DNA of 64,000 nt from SAR202 cluster bacterium AG-426-M11 (GCA_003213095.1 QCNV01000004.1:1-64000), one strand, 5' to 3'; numbered from the stretch's first letter, positions 32,060-42,796 are shown. The notes: generated by a model from the sequence alone, not told the origin. Translations and numbers: made by a program.

Positions 32060-32926
32060 CTACTCTGATTCCCACTCAACTTCAAAAACTGTATGGGTAC
32101 CTGGTAGCCCTTTTAATTCAAATTCTATTTCTTCCCCAAACTTTAAGTCTCCTGCAGAATCAGTCATTCTCTTAGTGACAGAGGATATTAAAATTTGTTC
32201 AGCTGTTGCTTTAGCTGAAATTCGAGCAGCTTCATTTACTGCACGTCCAAAATAATCACCATTTTCTAAAATAGCCTCTCCAGTATTTAATCCAATTCTT
32301 ACATTTATAGGTAAATCAGGTTGCCTTTCTCTTAATTGTTTGAGTTCTTTTTGTATTTGAATTGCGCACAAAACACCATTTCTACTACTAGTAAACGCTG
32401 CCATAAAACCGTCACCCATTTCTTTAACAATAAAACCTTCGTTTTGTCTAATTAAATCACTCAAAACTTCTTCATGAATTCTAGAAACTTCTCGGGATTT
32501 AATATCTCCCAAAGTTCTAACTAAGTCTGTAGAACCAAACATATCACTAAACAAAAAGGTGACTGTTCCACTTGGAGGAGGAGCAATATTTTTACCGTCA
32601 ACTTCTTGGATTTGTTCTATGACTACTACTGTCGCTTTACCTTCTGCCAAATCAAACCTATCTCCATCAGTTAATTGAATTACTTCAGATGGATTTAAAA
32701 ATTTACCATTAAAATTAGAACCGTTTGAACTATTCAAGTCTCTAGCAAAAGCCTGATCTTTTTCCAACCAAAATTCAATGTGGGTCCCAGACACATAAGG
32801 ATCATCTATCACAACATTGCATGACGGAGATCTCCCAACAGTCATCCTGTTGGTTGTTAAAATTTGCCTGTCACCTTTGGATTTTGCTGATGAAACTTCT
32901 ATAAAAAATGCCATATTAACCCTCAA
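32060..32926 (-). CDS. FHA domain + class III adenylate/guanylate cyclase
   Basis: FHA 'VGRSPSCNVVIDDPYVSGTHIEFWLEKDQAFARDLNSSNGSNFNG'; cyclase 'VTFLFSDMFGSTDLVRTLGD', 'VRIGLNTGEAILENGDYFGRAVNEAARISAKA'. Confidence 0.92.
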   Translation of the reverse strand: MRVNMAFFIEVSSAKSKGDRQILTTNRMTVGRSPSCNVVIDDPYVSGTHIEFWLEKDQAFARDLNSSNGSNFNGKFLNPSEVIQLTDGDRFDLAEGKATVVVIEQIQEVDGKNIAPPPSGTVTFLFSDMFGSTDLVRTLGDIKSREVSRIHEEVLSDLIRQNEGFIVKEMGDGFMAAFTSSRNGVLCAIQIQKELKQLRERQPDLPINVRIGLNTGEAILENGDYFGRAVNEAARISAKATAEQILISSVTKRMTDSAGDLKFGEEIEFELKGLPGTHTVFEVEWESE

Positions 32927-33061
32927 AACTAATCATAAAAATTTTAGCATATTATAATTTCAAAATCTGAAGCTATATTTCTAACAGATAAAAAATACTG
33001 TGCAACAACATTTTAATTTAACATTGAAAAAGATATCAAAAAAATATTATTTAGAACAAAT

Positions 33062-34549
33062 CTAATTATTGATCATTTTTTCGTAAAGATTCGAATGCAA
33101 CCCTATTAAATCTTGATGTATTTTGTGGTTTTTTAGATTGGGATAATATTTGTCTTCTATTTCCGTTTCAATCTGATCAAAATCTCTTATTTTCCCTAAT
33201 GCCTTTAATATCAAAATTGATACCCCTCTTCCTGTATCTTGATTATCTTTCGAAATATTTATCTGGTGCCCTAAAACATCAGATGTCGTTTGAATCCACC
33301 AAGGTAAGTTTTTTATGGCTCCTCCACTGGCTATCACTTGTGTTTCAACATCTACAAAACTTTCTAACATTTTATAAACCAAAAATAATCTATAACTCAC
33401 GGACTCTAACATTGACTGCAAAATTTCTATAGAAGTATTGGAATATTTCAATCCAGTAATTGTAGCTTTAGAATTATTTGACCAGCCTAATGCTCTTTCT
33501 CCTAATAAAAAAGGTAATGATAAAACTCCATGTCCACCTGGTTGTAATTTTATTAATTCATTATTTAATTGATTTATTTCAGGAACTTTCAAGTTACTAT
33601 TTGCCCAATTAATCAGATTCCCTCCTTCTGAAAAAGAACCTCCCAAAAGAGAATATTTACTATGTAATTGATAGCACCACAAACCTTGTGGGATTTTATC
33701 TATTTTTGAATCTGAAAGAATTCTTATTGCAGCAGTACTTCCTATCGTTATAGCAATTTTATTTCTATTATTACAACCACTTCCAACAGTTGCTGCTAAA
33801 CCATCTCCAACTGATAAAAAGAATGGAGTGTCTGATAATTTCTTCCATCTTTTTAAGTATTTTTTATTTAAACCCATTTCATATTTGTCATAAGGATTTA
33901 AATTAGGTAGATTTTCTTCAGATATGCCTAAATATTTAATAAATTCTGCGTGCCATTCTAATTTGTTTCTATCAAATAATCCGCTCCAAGAAGAAATAGA
34001 ATAACTTGCATTAAAACTTGGATTTTCAAACCATTTTGAATAAATATAAGTAGAAACATCTATAAATTTGTCGATTTCTTGATAATCGTTGAGGTTATCT
34101 TTCATCCACATTATTTTTGAAGGAACATACGAAGTATGTTGAGCTGTTCCAGTTTGTTGATGAAGTATTTTTTCGTCAAAATCGTTTTTTATTTGATCAA
34201 CTTGTTGATTGGATCTAGTATCTGCATAAGTAAAAATTGGGGTAATTGGGTCTCCATATTTATCAACCCCTAATAAAGTGCTTGCCATAGAATCAAAACC
34301 AACTCCGATAACTTTTTCAATATATCCTTCAGATTTTTCAAGGACGTCATCTATGGATTTCTCAACTATAGAACATAACAGTTCTGCATCTTGCTCAGAA
34401 GTGCCATCATTCTTACTTATAATCGTATGTGGAATAGTTACGGAAAATTGGGGCAAAATATTTCCGCTCAAATCAAAAAATGAAGTTTTTACAGATGAAG
34501 TTCCTATATCTACTATAAGTAATGACTCATTTATTTTTGTTTGTTCCAA
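33062..34549 (-). CDS. FGGY-family carbohydrate kinase (gluconokinase/xylulokinase-like)
   Basis: 'LLIVDIGTSSVKTSFFDLSGNI', 'IAITIGSTAAIRIL', 'VIASGGAIKNLPWWIQTTSDVLGHQI'. Confidence 0.88.
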   Translation of the reverse strand: MEQTKINESLLIVDIGTSSVKTSFFDLSGNILPQFSVTIPHTIISKNDGTSEQDAELLCSIVEKSIDDVLEKSEGYIEKVIGVGFDSMASTLLGVDKYGDPITPIFTYADTRSNQQVDQIKNDFDEKILHQQTGTAQHTSYVPSKIMWMKDNLNDYQEIDKFIDVSTYIYSKWFENPSFNASYSISSWSGLFDRNKLEWHAEFIKYLGISEENLPNLNPYDKYEMGLNKKYLKRWKKLSDTPFFLSVGDGLAATVGSGCNNRNKIAITIGSTAAIRILSDSKIDKIPQGLWCYQLHSKYSLLGGSFSEGGNLINWANSNLKVPEINQLNNELIKLQPGGHGVLSLPFLLGERALGWSNNSKATITGLKYSNTSIEILQSMLESVSYRLFLVYKMLESFVDVETQVIASGGAIKNLPWWIQTTSDVLGHQINISKDNQDTGRGVSILILKALGKIRDFDQIETEIEDKYYPNLKNHKIHQDLIGLHSNLYEKMINN

Positions 34550-34691
34550 AATTTTATACTTCTTTACTGTTCATATGATCAAGATTACAAAAAATCATAG
34601 ATACAAATCTACACAAACTTAAATTAATTAGTTAAAGCGGTAAAGTCTTGTAAAATGATTTGTCTTGATTTAGATAGAATTTTATCAGATT

Positions 34692-37600
34692 CTATCTACC
34701 AAAATCTGATTCATAGACTTGAGGTGCGCCAGAAAAATTAGTAACCCCAGGATCTCCTACCCAATAATTCAAAATTAAATTTGAGTTAGAAATAGCAGCA
34801 AACTCTAACAAACCATACTGATTAGTTCCGGGATTAAACATCAACATCAATTCTGATGAATTGGAACTTTCTTGTGTACAAATTCCAATAGTATAGGTAC
34901 TCGAAAATTCATGATTATTTGCGTCTACCAATAAATCTACATTATCAAAATTTTTATAACCAGAGTTACCAGAAAAACATCCTGAAGAATTAATACCTGC
35001 TACTAAATTAGCATTTGGATAAAAGTATGCATTCTGAGCATTCGCACTAGTTATACTCCAAAAAAATGGTGCTAAACCTTCAATAAAAATATCGTTAGAA
35101 TCATATACAGAGACAGTTCCTGTCTTTCCTGACCAATCGCCAATAGAAGTAAATCCTCCGCCTCGGTTATTAAAATTGGATGATTGATTAAAACCTGAAT
35201 TTTGAGACATTATTTCTATAGATAAATAGTCCGAAGGTTCGCTATTACCACCATTTTCATAATAAGCAATAGCATATAGTTGATATTTACCAGGTTCTAA
35301 ATAAATATCATCGATATTCCAATAATTCCCATCGAATTGGGATATAAATGTACCACCTATAAAAGTGCCATCTGAAGTATATAAATCAATGTATGCACCA
35401 CCACTATTATTTCCAAGATCTAACTTCCCTTCAAATGAGACATTAGGAGAATAAGAAGTCGACGTAAATTCTCCTTCAGATATCATGCCACCAATGACAG
35501 GGGCATTACGAATTTCTTCTGTAACTTCAATAAATAAAGTTTCAGAGGGTTCACTATAAATTTGATTATTAGAATATTGATCCATCATCACAGATTCTGC
35601 CCAAATCTCATAACTACCAACTTCCAATTCACCATTTGGATATATAGTCCAACTACCCTGATAGTCAGCATATCCTTTTCCTAATTGTCTGCCATTACCC
35701 CACAAAATTACCTCAGAATTTGAATCTGCAAATCCTCTGAAAAACGGATCCTGAAACCTAGTTATTGTTTTAGCATTAACTTCTCGTCCAGAATCATTAT
35801 CAAAATAATACATAGTCAAATCACGTGGAGCATTAATGTTTTCAGAAGTAATTTCAATATATAAATAATCTGAATCATCACTAACTCTTTGCGGATCACC
35901 AGGATCATATGAATATGCCCATATTGCATATTCACCTATAGGCATTTCACTTTTTGAACATATATTCCATTCGCCATAATCAGACCAACCTTGGCCTATT
36001 TCACCAAATTCAGATTGTAATACAACTTCTGTAAATTGATCTGCTTGTCCTCTAAAACAAGGAAATCGTTCTGAAGTGCTAGTACCAGTAATTTGTGTCC
36101 TAGCATCATTATCCCAAAAGACCATACTTAACCCACTAGGCGGTTGAAGTGTTTCAACAAATATCTCAATATATAGATAATCTGAATCATCACTAATTCT
36201 TTGACGATCATCAGGATCATATGAGTACGCCCATACTGCATACTCTCCTATAGGCATTTCACTTTGTGGACATATATTCCATTGGCCATAATCAGACCAA
36301 CCTCTACCTATTTCCCCAAATTCAGATTGTAATACAACTTCTGTAAATTGATCTGCTTGTCCTCTAAAACAAGGGAATCTTTCTGAAGTATTAGTGCCAG
36401 TAAGTTCTCTTTGAGAGTCATTATCCCAATAAACCATGCTTAATTTACTAGGAGCACTTGGTGGGGGTGATGGAATAATCTCAAAATTATAGTCTTCTGA
36501 AGGAATGCTTAAAAAGCCATCATCGGGATCATATGAAATAGCATATATTGAATATTTTCCTATAGATAAGAAATCAAAATTTTGAGAATACCAATTTCCA
36601 TTAAAATCCGAGAATGATTCACCAATCAATCTTCCATTAGAAGAATCAAAAATTTCAATTCTATGGAATGGCTCAGAGGTACCTGAAATGCTTATCCAAC
36701 CATCAGTAAATGTAGAATCGTAAGAAGAACCCCATGTTCCATTTTCAGTTGAACCTTCAATTGAATTTATTTCAGGTTGTTGTATAGATTGACCTTTAAT
36801 TATTATTGGAAGACCTGGAGAGATTTGACTCATATTTCCAGCGATATCAGTCGCAAAATACTGAATCAAATAATCGCCCGGTTGCAATGAAAAGATTTCT
36901 AAGTCCCAGCTACTACCTTCGACTTCAGTCTCTCCTATAAAGTACCCATCACTGGTTACTACTTCTATAAGAGCTTCTTCAGTAAAAGTGCCACCAATAA
37001 TCGTAGGGGAATCCGAATCACCTTCTTCAAAAAGAATTGGTTGCCTTAAGCCTGAAGGAGCCTGAGTATCAATATTTACTGTAGATGAAGGTGAAGGGTC
37101 TCCTTCATTTCCTGCTTCATCTGTAAGAATCACATAAACATCATGTTTACCATCATTAATATAAGAGGATTGAAGTGTCCAAACTCCATTACTTCTTACT
37201 GTACTAGAGCCTAGTTCATTCCCTCTAGTGTCAAATAAAGTTACATTAACATCAGGCTTTGCATTACCCGTAAATGAAGGAGTTGATTCATTTGTAATGC
37301 CATCATACGAGTATCTTCCCGAATCACTTGATGCAACCAATTGAGGTGCAGAAGATTGACCAACTCCTTGAACTAAAACTTCTACTAAAAGCTCACTAGA
37401 ACTTGAACTTTCATTTCCAGCCCTATCTGTTGCAACAGCATAAACTTCTTGTTTTCCAAACATTCCTTCTGTAGTAATAGACCAAATACCCCTAGAATTA
37501 GAATATCCAGTACCTATAACTGCCGATCCTACAAAAAGTTCAATCAATGTAGTCGGATCAGAAGTTCCTTTAAATGTTGGACTTGTATCTGTTGTCACAT

Positions 37601-40139
37601 TATCTGAATCAGATTGGCCTGTATCACTTTCATCGCTCAAATCGGGCTTTGAGGGAGTTGATATTTCTGTATCAATAGTAATTTTTAATGGAATTTCGCT
37701 TTCAGTTACATTACCTACAGCATCAGTAGATCTAGCTGTAATTTCATGAGACCCTTCATCAAGAGGCTCAGATTTTATTGACCATTTACCAGATTCTGAG
37801 ACAGTAGTCTCACCTATAACTTGTCCACGAGTATTTAATAGCTCAATTTTAATTCCAGGAGAAGATTTGCCTTCAAAAACTGGAGAAGGATTTTTAGTAA
37901 TGTTATCCGAATTTGATTCACCGGAATCATCTCTAGACATCAAATCAACATCTGAAGGGGCACTAGCAGTAGATTCAATTTTAACAAAAACGGGCTCAGA
38001 AAGATCACTTTGATTACCAGCCACATCTTGTGATCGTGCAATAATCACATACTCTCCATCTGATAAGGTTTCAGAAATAATAGACCATAGACCTGTATTT
38101 CCAGCTGTAGTTGAGCCCAAAACGAGACCATCGCCATCTACAAGTTCTATGTATGCCAGAGGGTCAGCTATACCAGTAAATTCTGGATTCAAGCTTGATG
38201 TAAGGTCATCAGTACTTGAAGCGCCCGTATCAGTTTCTCTAGTCATGTCAGGTTTTGAAGGAGAAGTAATAGATCTATCTACTGTCACCATTAAAACAGG
38301 AGAAGGTTCGCTAAAAACATCATTATCATTCAATATTTTTGTATAAATTTGATGTTCCCCTTCAGATATATCAGAATTAGAAATGGTACATATACCAGTT
38401 TCTTGATAAGAATTCGATCCTGGGAGACATTCTCCAAGAAATATATCGTTACCTCTGTAAAAAATTACTTCATCAGATTCTGGATTTATATTTGGATGTT
38501 CAACCGAAAGATAAATTGTATTTGCGTTAGTAATGTTATCTGTGTCAGATTGCCCAGTATCGGAAGAAGTAGGATCATCAAAATTCACTATGTTCGGATT
38601 AAGATACGGAATTCCTGAAGCTATAGGCATAGTGGCGTCAAATTGGGTGATATTAAACACATAATCACCTACACCACCGCCACTATATAATCTAATTGTG
38701 TAAGTACCTGTTTGACGAATAGTCCATTCTGAAATCCTTGCGTTGTAATTGCCCCCAGAATCATCATCTGAGACTTCGATTTTCCCTTTTGGATCCAATA
38801 GCTCTATATACGCATCTACATCTCCAGTACTAGCACCTATCATTGAAAAATTGAATATCTGACCTTCAACACCTTCAAATGGAATTTCATGAACTTCATT
38901 AGAATCTTCAAACACAGAAATCAATTCTTCGTCAATACTCATAGGGTCTTTAGAAATTATTACTTCTCCCTGTTTTGGTTCTGAAGATGAAACAACAGGG
39001 TCGGAAGGAGTTGGTAATGGTTCTGGAATAATCGCGGGTGCAGGTTGTTGTGGTAACGTTGGTTCCGGTATAGATGCTTGAGGTGGTACCGAAGAAGAAT
39101 CAGCTCCAGTAGCTAAACCTACAGTATCGCCTTGATTCAAAAAGAAAAACCCTCCGCCACCTGCTACTAATAAAACTACTATTCCAACTACTGCCAAAAC
39201 AGGCATAGGAACAGGAGAGTTAGATTTTGCAGAAGATTTAGCTGGAGTGGCTGGAGTTTTTGCCATTACTTGAGTTCCTAACCCCTTAGGCATTACTCTA
39301 GTTCTTGCTACGGTAGCAGGACCTTCAGATAAAATTTTTTCTACTTTTTCTAACTCAGTAATTAATTCTTCTGCTGATTGAAATCTATTCTCATTATCTT
39401 TTGCCAACGATTTCAATAATGTTTCTTCTAATTCAGGAGGGAATTCATCTAAATAATCATTTAATGGAGGGGGTTCATTATTCATATGCCCGTTTAAAAT
39501 ATCAAAATCACTTTTACCATTGAATGGGGGTTCAGCCGTAAGCATTTGATATAAAACACAGCCCAAAGAATATATATCTGTCCTTGAATCTACTCCTTCA
39601 CCCTGAATTTGCTCGGGGGACATATATAAAGGGGTACCGACTGTGGCATTAGCATTAGTCACTTTTGATAAAACTTCTGCTGAAGCTATTCCGAAATCAA
39701 TTAACTTTACATCACCACTGTCAGTAATAAGCACATTAGCCGGTTTAATATCTCTATGGGTTATTCCAGAAGAGTGAGAAACAGCAAGTGCTGCAGCAAC
39801 CTGTTTTGTCACTGCGACAGCTCTTTGAATAGGAAGTTTTCCACCTCTTTCTAAAATTCTTTCCAAGTTTTCTGTAACGAATTCTGTGACAATATAATGT
39901 TGACCATTCTCTTCTCCATGATCAAACACTTGGATAATATTAGGATGCTGAATGGTAGCAAGTATTGAAGCTTCTCTTTGAAATCTCTCTAGAAATTCTC
40001 CATCGCTGATTGAAGCAGACAAAACTTTAACAGCCACAATTTGACCAGAAGCAGGATCTTGGGCTCTGTAAACAGCTCCCTGACCACCTTCACCTATAAG
40101 GTCTAGTATCTGATAACCACCAATCTCATTTAATTGCAT
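34692..40139 (-). CDS. Transmembrane Ser/Thr protein kinase with long Ig-like repeat ectodomain (1815 aa)
   Basis: Kinase 'YQILDLIGEGGQGAVYRAQDPASGQIVAVKVL', 'HRDIKPANVLITDSGDVKLIDFGIA'; TM 'VLAVVGIVVLLVAGGGGFFFL'; many 'SDTGQSDSDNVTTDTSPTFKGTSDP'-type Ig-like repeats. Confidence 0.92.
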   Translation of the reverse strand: MQLNEIGGYQILDLIGEGGQGAVYRAQDPASGQIVAVKVLSASISDGEFLERFQREASILATIQHPNIIQVFDHGEENGQHYIVTEFVTENLERILERGGKLPIQRAVAVTKQVAAALAVSHSSGITHRDIKPANVLITDSGDVKLIDFGIASAEVLSKVTNANATVGTPLYMSPEQIQGEGVDSRTDIYSLGCVLYQMLTAEPPFNGKSDFDILNGHMNNEPPPLNDYLDEFPPELEETLLKSLAKDNENRFQSAEELITELEKVEKILSEGPATVARTRVMPKGLGTQVMAKTPATPAKSSAKSNSPVPMPVLAVVGIVVLLVAGGGGFFFLNQGDTVGLATGADSSSVPPQASIPEPTLPQQPAPAIIPEPLPTPSDPVVSSSEPKQGEVIISKDPMSIDEELISVFEDSNEVHEIPFEGVEGQIFNFSMIGASTGDVDAYIELLDPKGKIEVSDDDSGGNYNARISEWTIRQTGTYTIRLYSGGGVGDYVFNITQFDATMPIASGIPYLNPNIVNFDDPTSSDTGQSDTDNITNANTIYLSVEHPNINPESDEVIFYRGNDIFLGECLPGSNSYQETGICTISNSDISEGEHQIYTKILNDNDVFSEPSPVLMVTVDRSITSPSKPDMTRETDTGASSTDDLTSSLNPEFTGIADPLAYIELVDGDGLVLGSTTAGNTGLWSIISETLSDGEYVIIARSQDVAGNQSDLSEPVFVKIESTASAPSDVDLMSRDDSGESNSDNITKNPSPVFEGKSSPGIKIELLNTRGQVIGETTVSESGKWSIKSEPLDEGSHEITARSTDAVGNVTESEIPLKITIDTEISTPSKPDLSDESDTGQSDSDNVTTDTSPTFKGTSDPTTLIELFVGSAVIGTGYSNSRGIWSITTEGMFGKQEVYAVATDRAGNESSSSSELLVEVLVQGVGQSSAPQLVASSDSGRYSYDGITNESTPSFTGNAKPDVNVTLFDTRGNELGSSTVRSNGVWTLQSSYINDGKHDVYVILTDEAGNEGDPSPSSTVNIDTQAPSGLRQPILFEEGDSDSPTIIGGTFTEEALIEVVTSDGYFIGETEVEGSSWDLEIFSLQPGDYLIQYFATDIAGNMSQISPGLPIIIKGQSIQQPEINSIEGSTENGTWGSSYDSTFTDGWISISGTSEPFHRIEIFDSSNGRLIGESFSDFNGNWYSQNFDFLSIGKYSIYAISYDPDDGFLSIPSEDYNFEIIPSPPPSAPSKLSMVYWDNDSQRELTGTNTSERFPCFRGQADQFTEVVLQSEFGEIGRGWSDYGQWNICPQSEMPIGEYAVWAYSYDPDDRQRISDDSDYLYIEIFVETLQPPSGLSMVFWDNDARTQITGTSTSERFPCFRGQADQFTEVVLQSEFGEIGQGWSDYGEWNICSKSEMPIGEYAIWAYSYDPGDPQRVSDDSDYLYIEITSENINAPRDLTMYYFDNDSGREVNAKTITRFQDPFFRGFADSNSEVILWGNGRQLGKGYADYQGSWTIYPNGELEVGSYEIWAESVMMDQYSNNQIYSEPSETLFIEVTEEIRNAPVIGGMISEGEFTSTSYSPNVSFEGKLDLGNNSGGAYIDLYTSDGTFIGGTFISQFDGNYWNIDDIYLEPGKYQLYAIAYYENGGNSEPSDYLSIEIMSQNSGFNQSSNFNNRGGGFTSIGDWSGKTGTVSVYDSNDIFIEGLAPFFWSITSANAQNAYFYPNANLVAGINSSGCFSGNSGYKNFDNVDLLVDANNHEFSSTYTIGICTQESSNSSELMLMFNPGTNQYGLLEFAAISNSNLILNYWVGDPGVTNFSGAPQVYESDFGR
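35850..36441 (-). repeat. Two adjacent near-identical ~280-bp repeats inside the kinase ectodomain
   Basis: Both encode 'TSERFPCFRGQADQFTEVVLQSEFGEIG(R/Q)GWSDYG(Q/E)WNIC..SEMPIGEYA(V/I)WAYSYDP', about 35850-36132 and 36160-36441. Confidence 0.85.
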
Positions 40140-40251
40140 AACATTTTTCTATTTTTATTGTGCCAATTGATTTATCAAAGTTTATAGAACATTTTATTAC
40201 ACTCATTGAATAACGAACAGACAAATTACTACAGAGTGGTGACACCTACTC

Positions 40252-40281
40252 AATTCAAGTGTAACTACTTGAATTTTTTTT
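40252..40281 (+). terminator. Intrinsic terminator in the intergenic region upstream of a response regulator
   Basis: AATTCAAGT-GTAACT-ACTTGAATT with an 8-T run. Confidence 0.6.
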
Positions 40282-40330
40282 AGATTTTAACAAAAATAGA
40301 CTATATAAAATCAAATTAGGATTTAAACCA

Positions 40331-40987
40331 ATGGATAATAGTTCTGATTTAATAAAAATTATCATCGCAGATGATCATGCAATTTTTAGAGCAGGAATTA
40401 TCAAAGTGCTGAATCTAGATTCTCAATTCCAAATTATAGGTGAAGCCACAAACGGTTTAGACGCTATTTCATTAATCAATAATTTGTCACCAGATGTAGC
40501 ACTCCTAGACATCAAAATGCCTGGAAAAACAGGAATTGAAATTGTTAGAGAATTAAACACAATCAACTCGTCTACAAAATGTTTGGTTTTGACAAACTAC
40601 GATGACCCAGAATATATCCTAGATGCTATAGGTGAAGGTGCAAATGGCTATGTATTAAAAACTATTGAACCATCAAATCTAATAGATAGCGTTAAGGCTG
40701 TATCTGAAGGTGAAATAGTTTTAGATCCCGCAATAGCAACCTTAGTAGCAAAACTATGGCGCCAAAGACAGTCTCCCAATAATGATATTGTAGGAATAAA
40801 ATCTCTTACAGACCGAGAAAAAGAAACTTTAGAGTTAGCATGTGGGGGATTACGAAACAAAGATATTTCCAGTGAAATGGGTATTAGCGTAAGAACTGTA
40901 GAAGGTCATTTCAATAGAATTTTTTCTAAATTAGGCGTTTCTTCAAGAACTGAAGCTGTGTTACAAGCAGTTTCAGAAAATGTTTAA
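40331..40987 (+). CDS. NarL/LuxR-type response regulator
   Basis: 'KIIIADDHAIFRAGIIKVL', 'DVALLDIKMPGKTGIE', HTH 'LTDREKETLELACGGLRNKDISSEMGISVRTVEGHFNRIFSKLGVSSRTEAV'. Confidence 0.94.
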   Translation: MDNSSDLIKIIIADDHAIFRAGIIKVLNLDSQFQIIGEATNGLDAISLINNLSPDVALLDIKMPGKTGIEIVRELNTINSSTKCLVLTNYDDPEYILDAIGEGANGYVLKTIEPSNLIDSVKAVSEGEIVLDPAIATLVAKLWRQRQSPNNDIVGIKSLTDREKETLELACGGLRNKDISSEMGISVRTVEGHFNRIFSKLGVSSRTEAVLQAVSENV

Positions 40988-40988
40988 T

Positions 40989-41804
40989 TTATAACTTGAA
41001 AATTTTAGAGAAAAAACCACTTTTATTTTTACCCGTAGTAACACATCCAACCAAAACAGTAATATTATCTGTTCCGCCATTCTGATTTGCTAACTGAATT
41101 AATAGATTTGGAGTTTCAGCAAGTTCTTTTTTAATCAGAGTATCTTGAATCACATGATCTGATACCAACCCAGACAAACCATCAGAACAAACTAATACTA
41201 CATCACCTTCATATATATCCATTGAAGTTACATCAACCTCTACTTCAGAGTTCAATCCAATTGCTCTTGTGATTACATTATTTCTAGGATGGTTGATAGC
41301 ATCTTCAGGCTTAATAATGCCCAATGCAACCTGCTCTGCAACCCAGCTATGATCTTGAGTAATTTGAATAATTTTTTCAGATCTCAAAAGATATGCTCTA
41401 CTATCTCCTACATGAGCATAAAACAATCTATTGTCATAAAACAGAACTGAAGTAAATGTTGTACCCATACCTAAAGTTTCAGATTCTTTAGACTTTTCAT
41501 AGACTTTAAAATTTGCGTGCTTTAAAGAATTTATAAGATGTTCTTCAATACGATTAGATTTTAATATTTTAAAATTTTCAACAAAATATCTTACAGACAA
41601 TTCACTTGCTACTTCTCCAGCTTCATGGCCTCCCATTCCATCTGCAACAACTAACAAAGTGTAATCTTTTTGTTTGTCAGCATGATGAATAAAATAATAA
41701 TCCTCATTGTGATCTCTTACGAGACCTACATCTGTAGCACCATGTGATTCAACAACGAATTGCGTTTTTTTCATTCCTGTTTCCCAATTAAAGTATTTAT
41801 ACAA
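40989..41804 (-). CDS. PP2C-family Ser/Thr phosphatase
   Basis: 'TDVGLVRDHNEDYYFIH', 'LLVVADGMGGHEAGEVAS', 'AHVGDSRAYLLR', 'LVCSDGLSGLV', 'GGTDNITVLV'. Confidence 0.94.
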   Translation of the reverse strand: MYKYFNWETGMKKTQFVVESHGATDVGLVRDHNEDYYFIHHADKQKDYTLLVVADGMGGHEAGEVASELSVRYFVENFKILKSNRIEEHLINSLKHANFKVYEKSKESETLGMGTTFTSVLFYDNRLFYAHVGDSRAYLLRSEKIIQITQDHSWVAEQVALGIIKPEDAINHPRNNVITRAIGLNSEVEVDVTSMDIYEGDVVLVCSDGLSGLVSDHVIQDTLIKKELAETPNLLIQLANQNGGTDNITVLVGCVTTGKNKSGFFSKIFKL

Positions 41805-41872
41805 TAATTAATTAATCTTATTACGTTCTACATTGTTATAATAGTGGAAAAATTGAAGAAATAAATTTACAT

Positions 41873-42796
41873 ATGTTTTCAAATTTATCTTACATAATAG
41901 ATGTTATAGTTTTCTCTCTCTCTTTATTAATCATTATGGGAGCAGTGAGTTCTTTAGTTCTATTAGTATGGAAATTATCTAAAGACAAAGAGAAACAATC
42001 TTCATTGCAAATCATAGAAGAGATCAAAAATTCGCCTAACCTTCAGCCACAAACAACAAATCTAACTGTTTCAAACTCTGAAATTCAACAAAGAGAAATG
42101 ACTTTGGAAGTAGCAAAAAATCTTCTTGAAAGAGAAGGGTTCAAAATTTCCACACAAAGTGAAAAACAAACAAATTCCAGATCAACTGTTCCAACTGTAT
42201 CCAACTCAAACTTTTCACAGAATCTTCCTACAAATCATCCTGCATTTATGTTGTTAAAAACTGGGAATGTCCACATGAAACATGGAGATTTCCCAGCTGC
42301 TATAAAAGATTTTAGCGATGCATTAATACTAAATCCGTCTTATGCTGGTGCGTACAATGCAAGAGGTATGGCTAACCGCAAAATGAAAGATTTTCAGTCA
42401 GCACTTCAAGACTACAATTCAGCCTTAAAATTACACAATAATCTAGCTGCAGCTTATAACAATCGTGGAGTAATATTCATGGAAATCAGACAATTTGAAG
42501 CTGCTTTAAAAGACTTCGATAAAGCTTTAGATTTAGAACCTCAAAATTCATACGGTTATTCTAATAGAGCTGTAGCGTACAATTACATGCGAGATTTCAA
42601 TAAAAGTATTAGTGAAAGTACTAGAGCGGTAGAGATCAATCCCCATTTGCCAGAGGCATATGTAGTCAGGGGAATCGCAAAAATCCAGATTGGAGCCAAT
42701 CAGGCTGCAACATTAGATTTTGACGTTGCTGAATCATTGGGCTACAAAAGAGTTGATATAGAAGATCGTCTTAATGCGATTAAACAATCCATTTAA
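41873..42796 (+). CDS. Membrane-anchored TPR-repeat protein
   Basis: N-terminal TM; repeats 'GDFPAAIKDFSDALILNPSYAGAYNARGMANRKMKDFQSALQDYNSALKL...'. Confidence 0.88.
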   Translation: MFSNLSYIIDVIVFSLSLLIIMGAVSSLVLLVWKLSKDKEKQSSLQIIEEIKNSPNLQPQTTNLTVSNSEIQQREMTLEVAKNLLEREGFKISTQSEKQTNSRSTVPTVSNSNFSQNLPTNHPAFMLLKTGNVHMKHGDFPAAIKDFSDALILNPSYAGAYNARGMANRKMKDFQSALQDYNSALKLHNNLAAAYNNRGVIFMEIRQFEAALKDFDKALDLEPQNSYGYSNRAVAYNYMRDFNKSISESTRAVEINPHLPEAYVVRGIAKIQIGANQAATLDFDVAESLGYKRVDIEDRLNAIKQSI

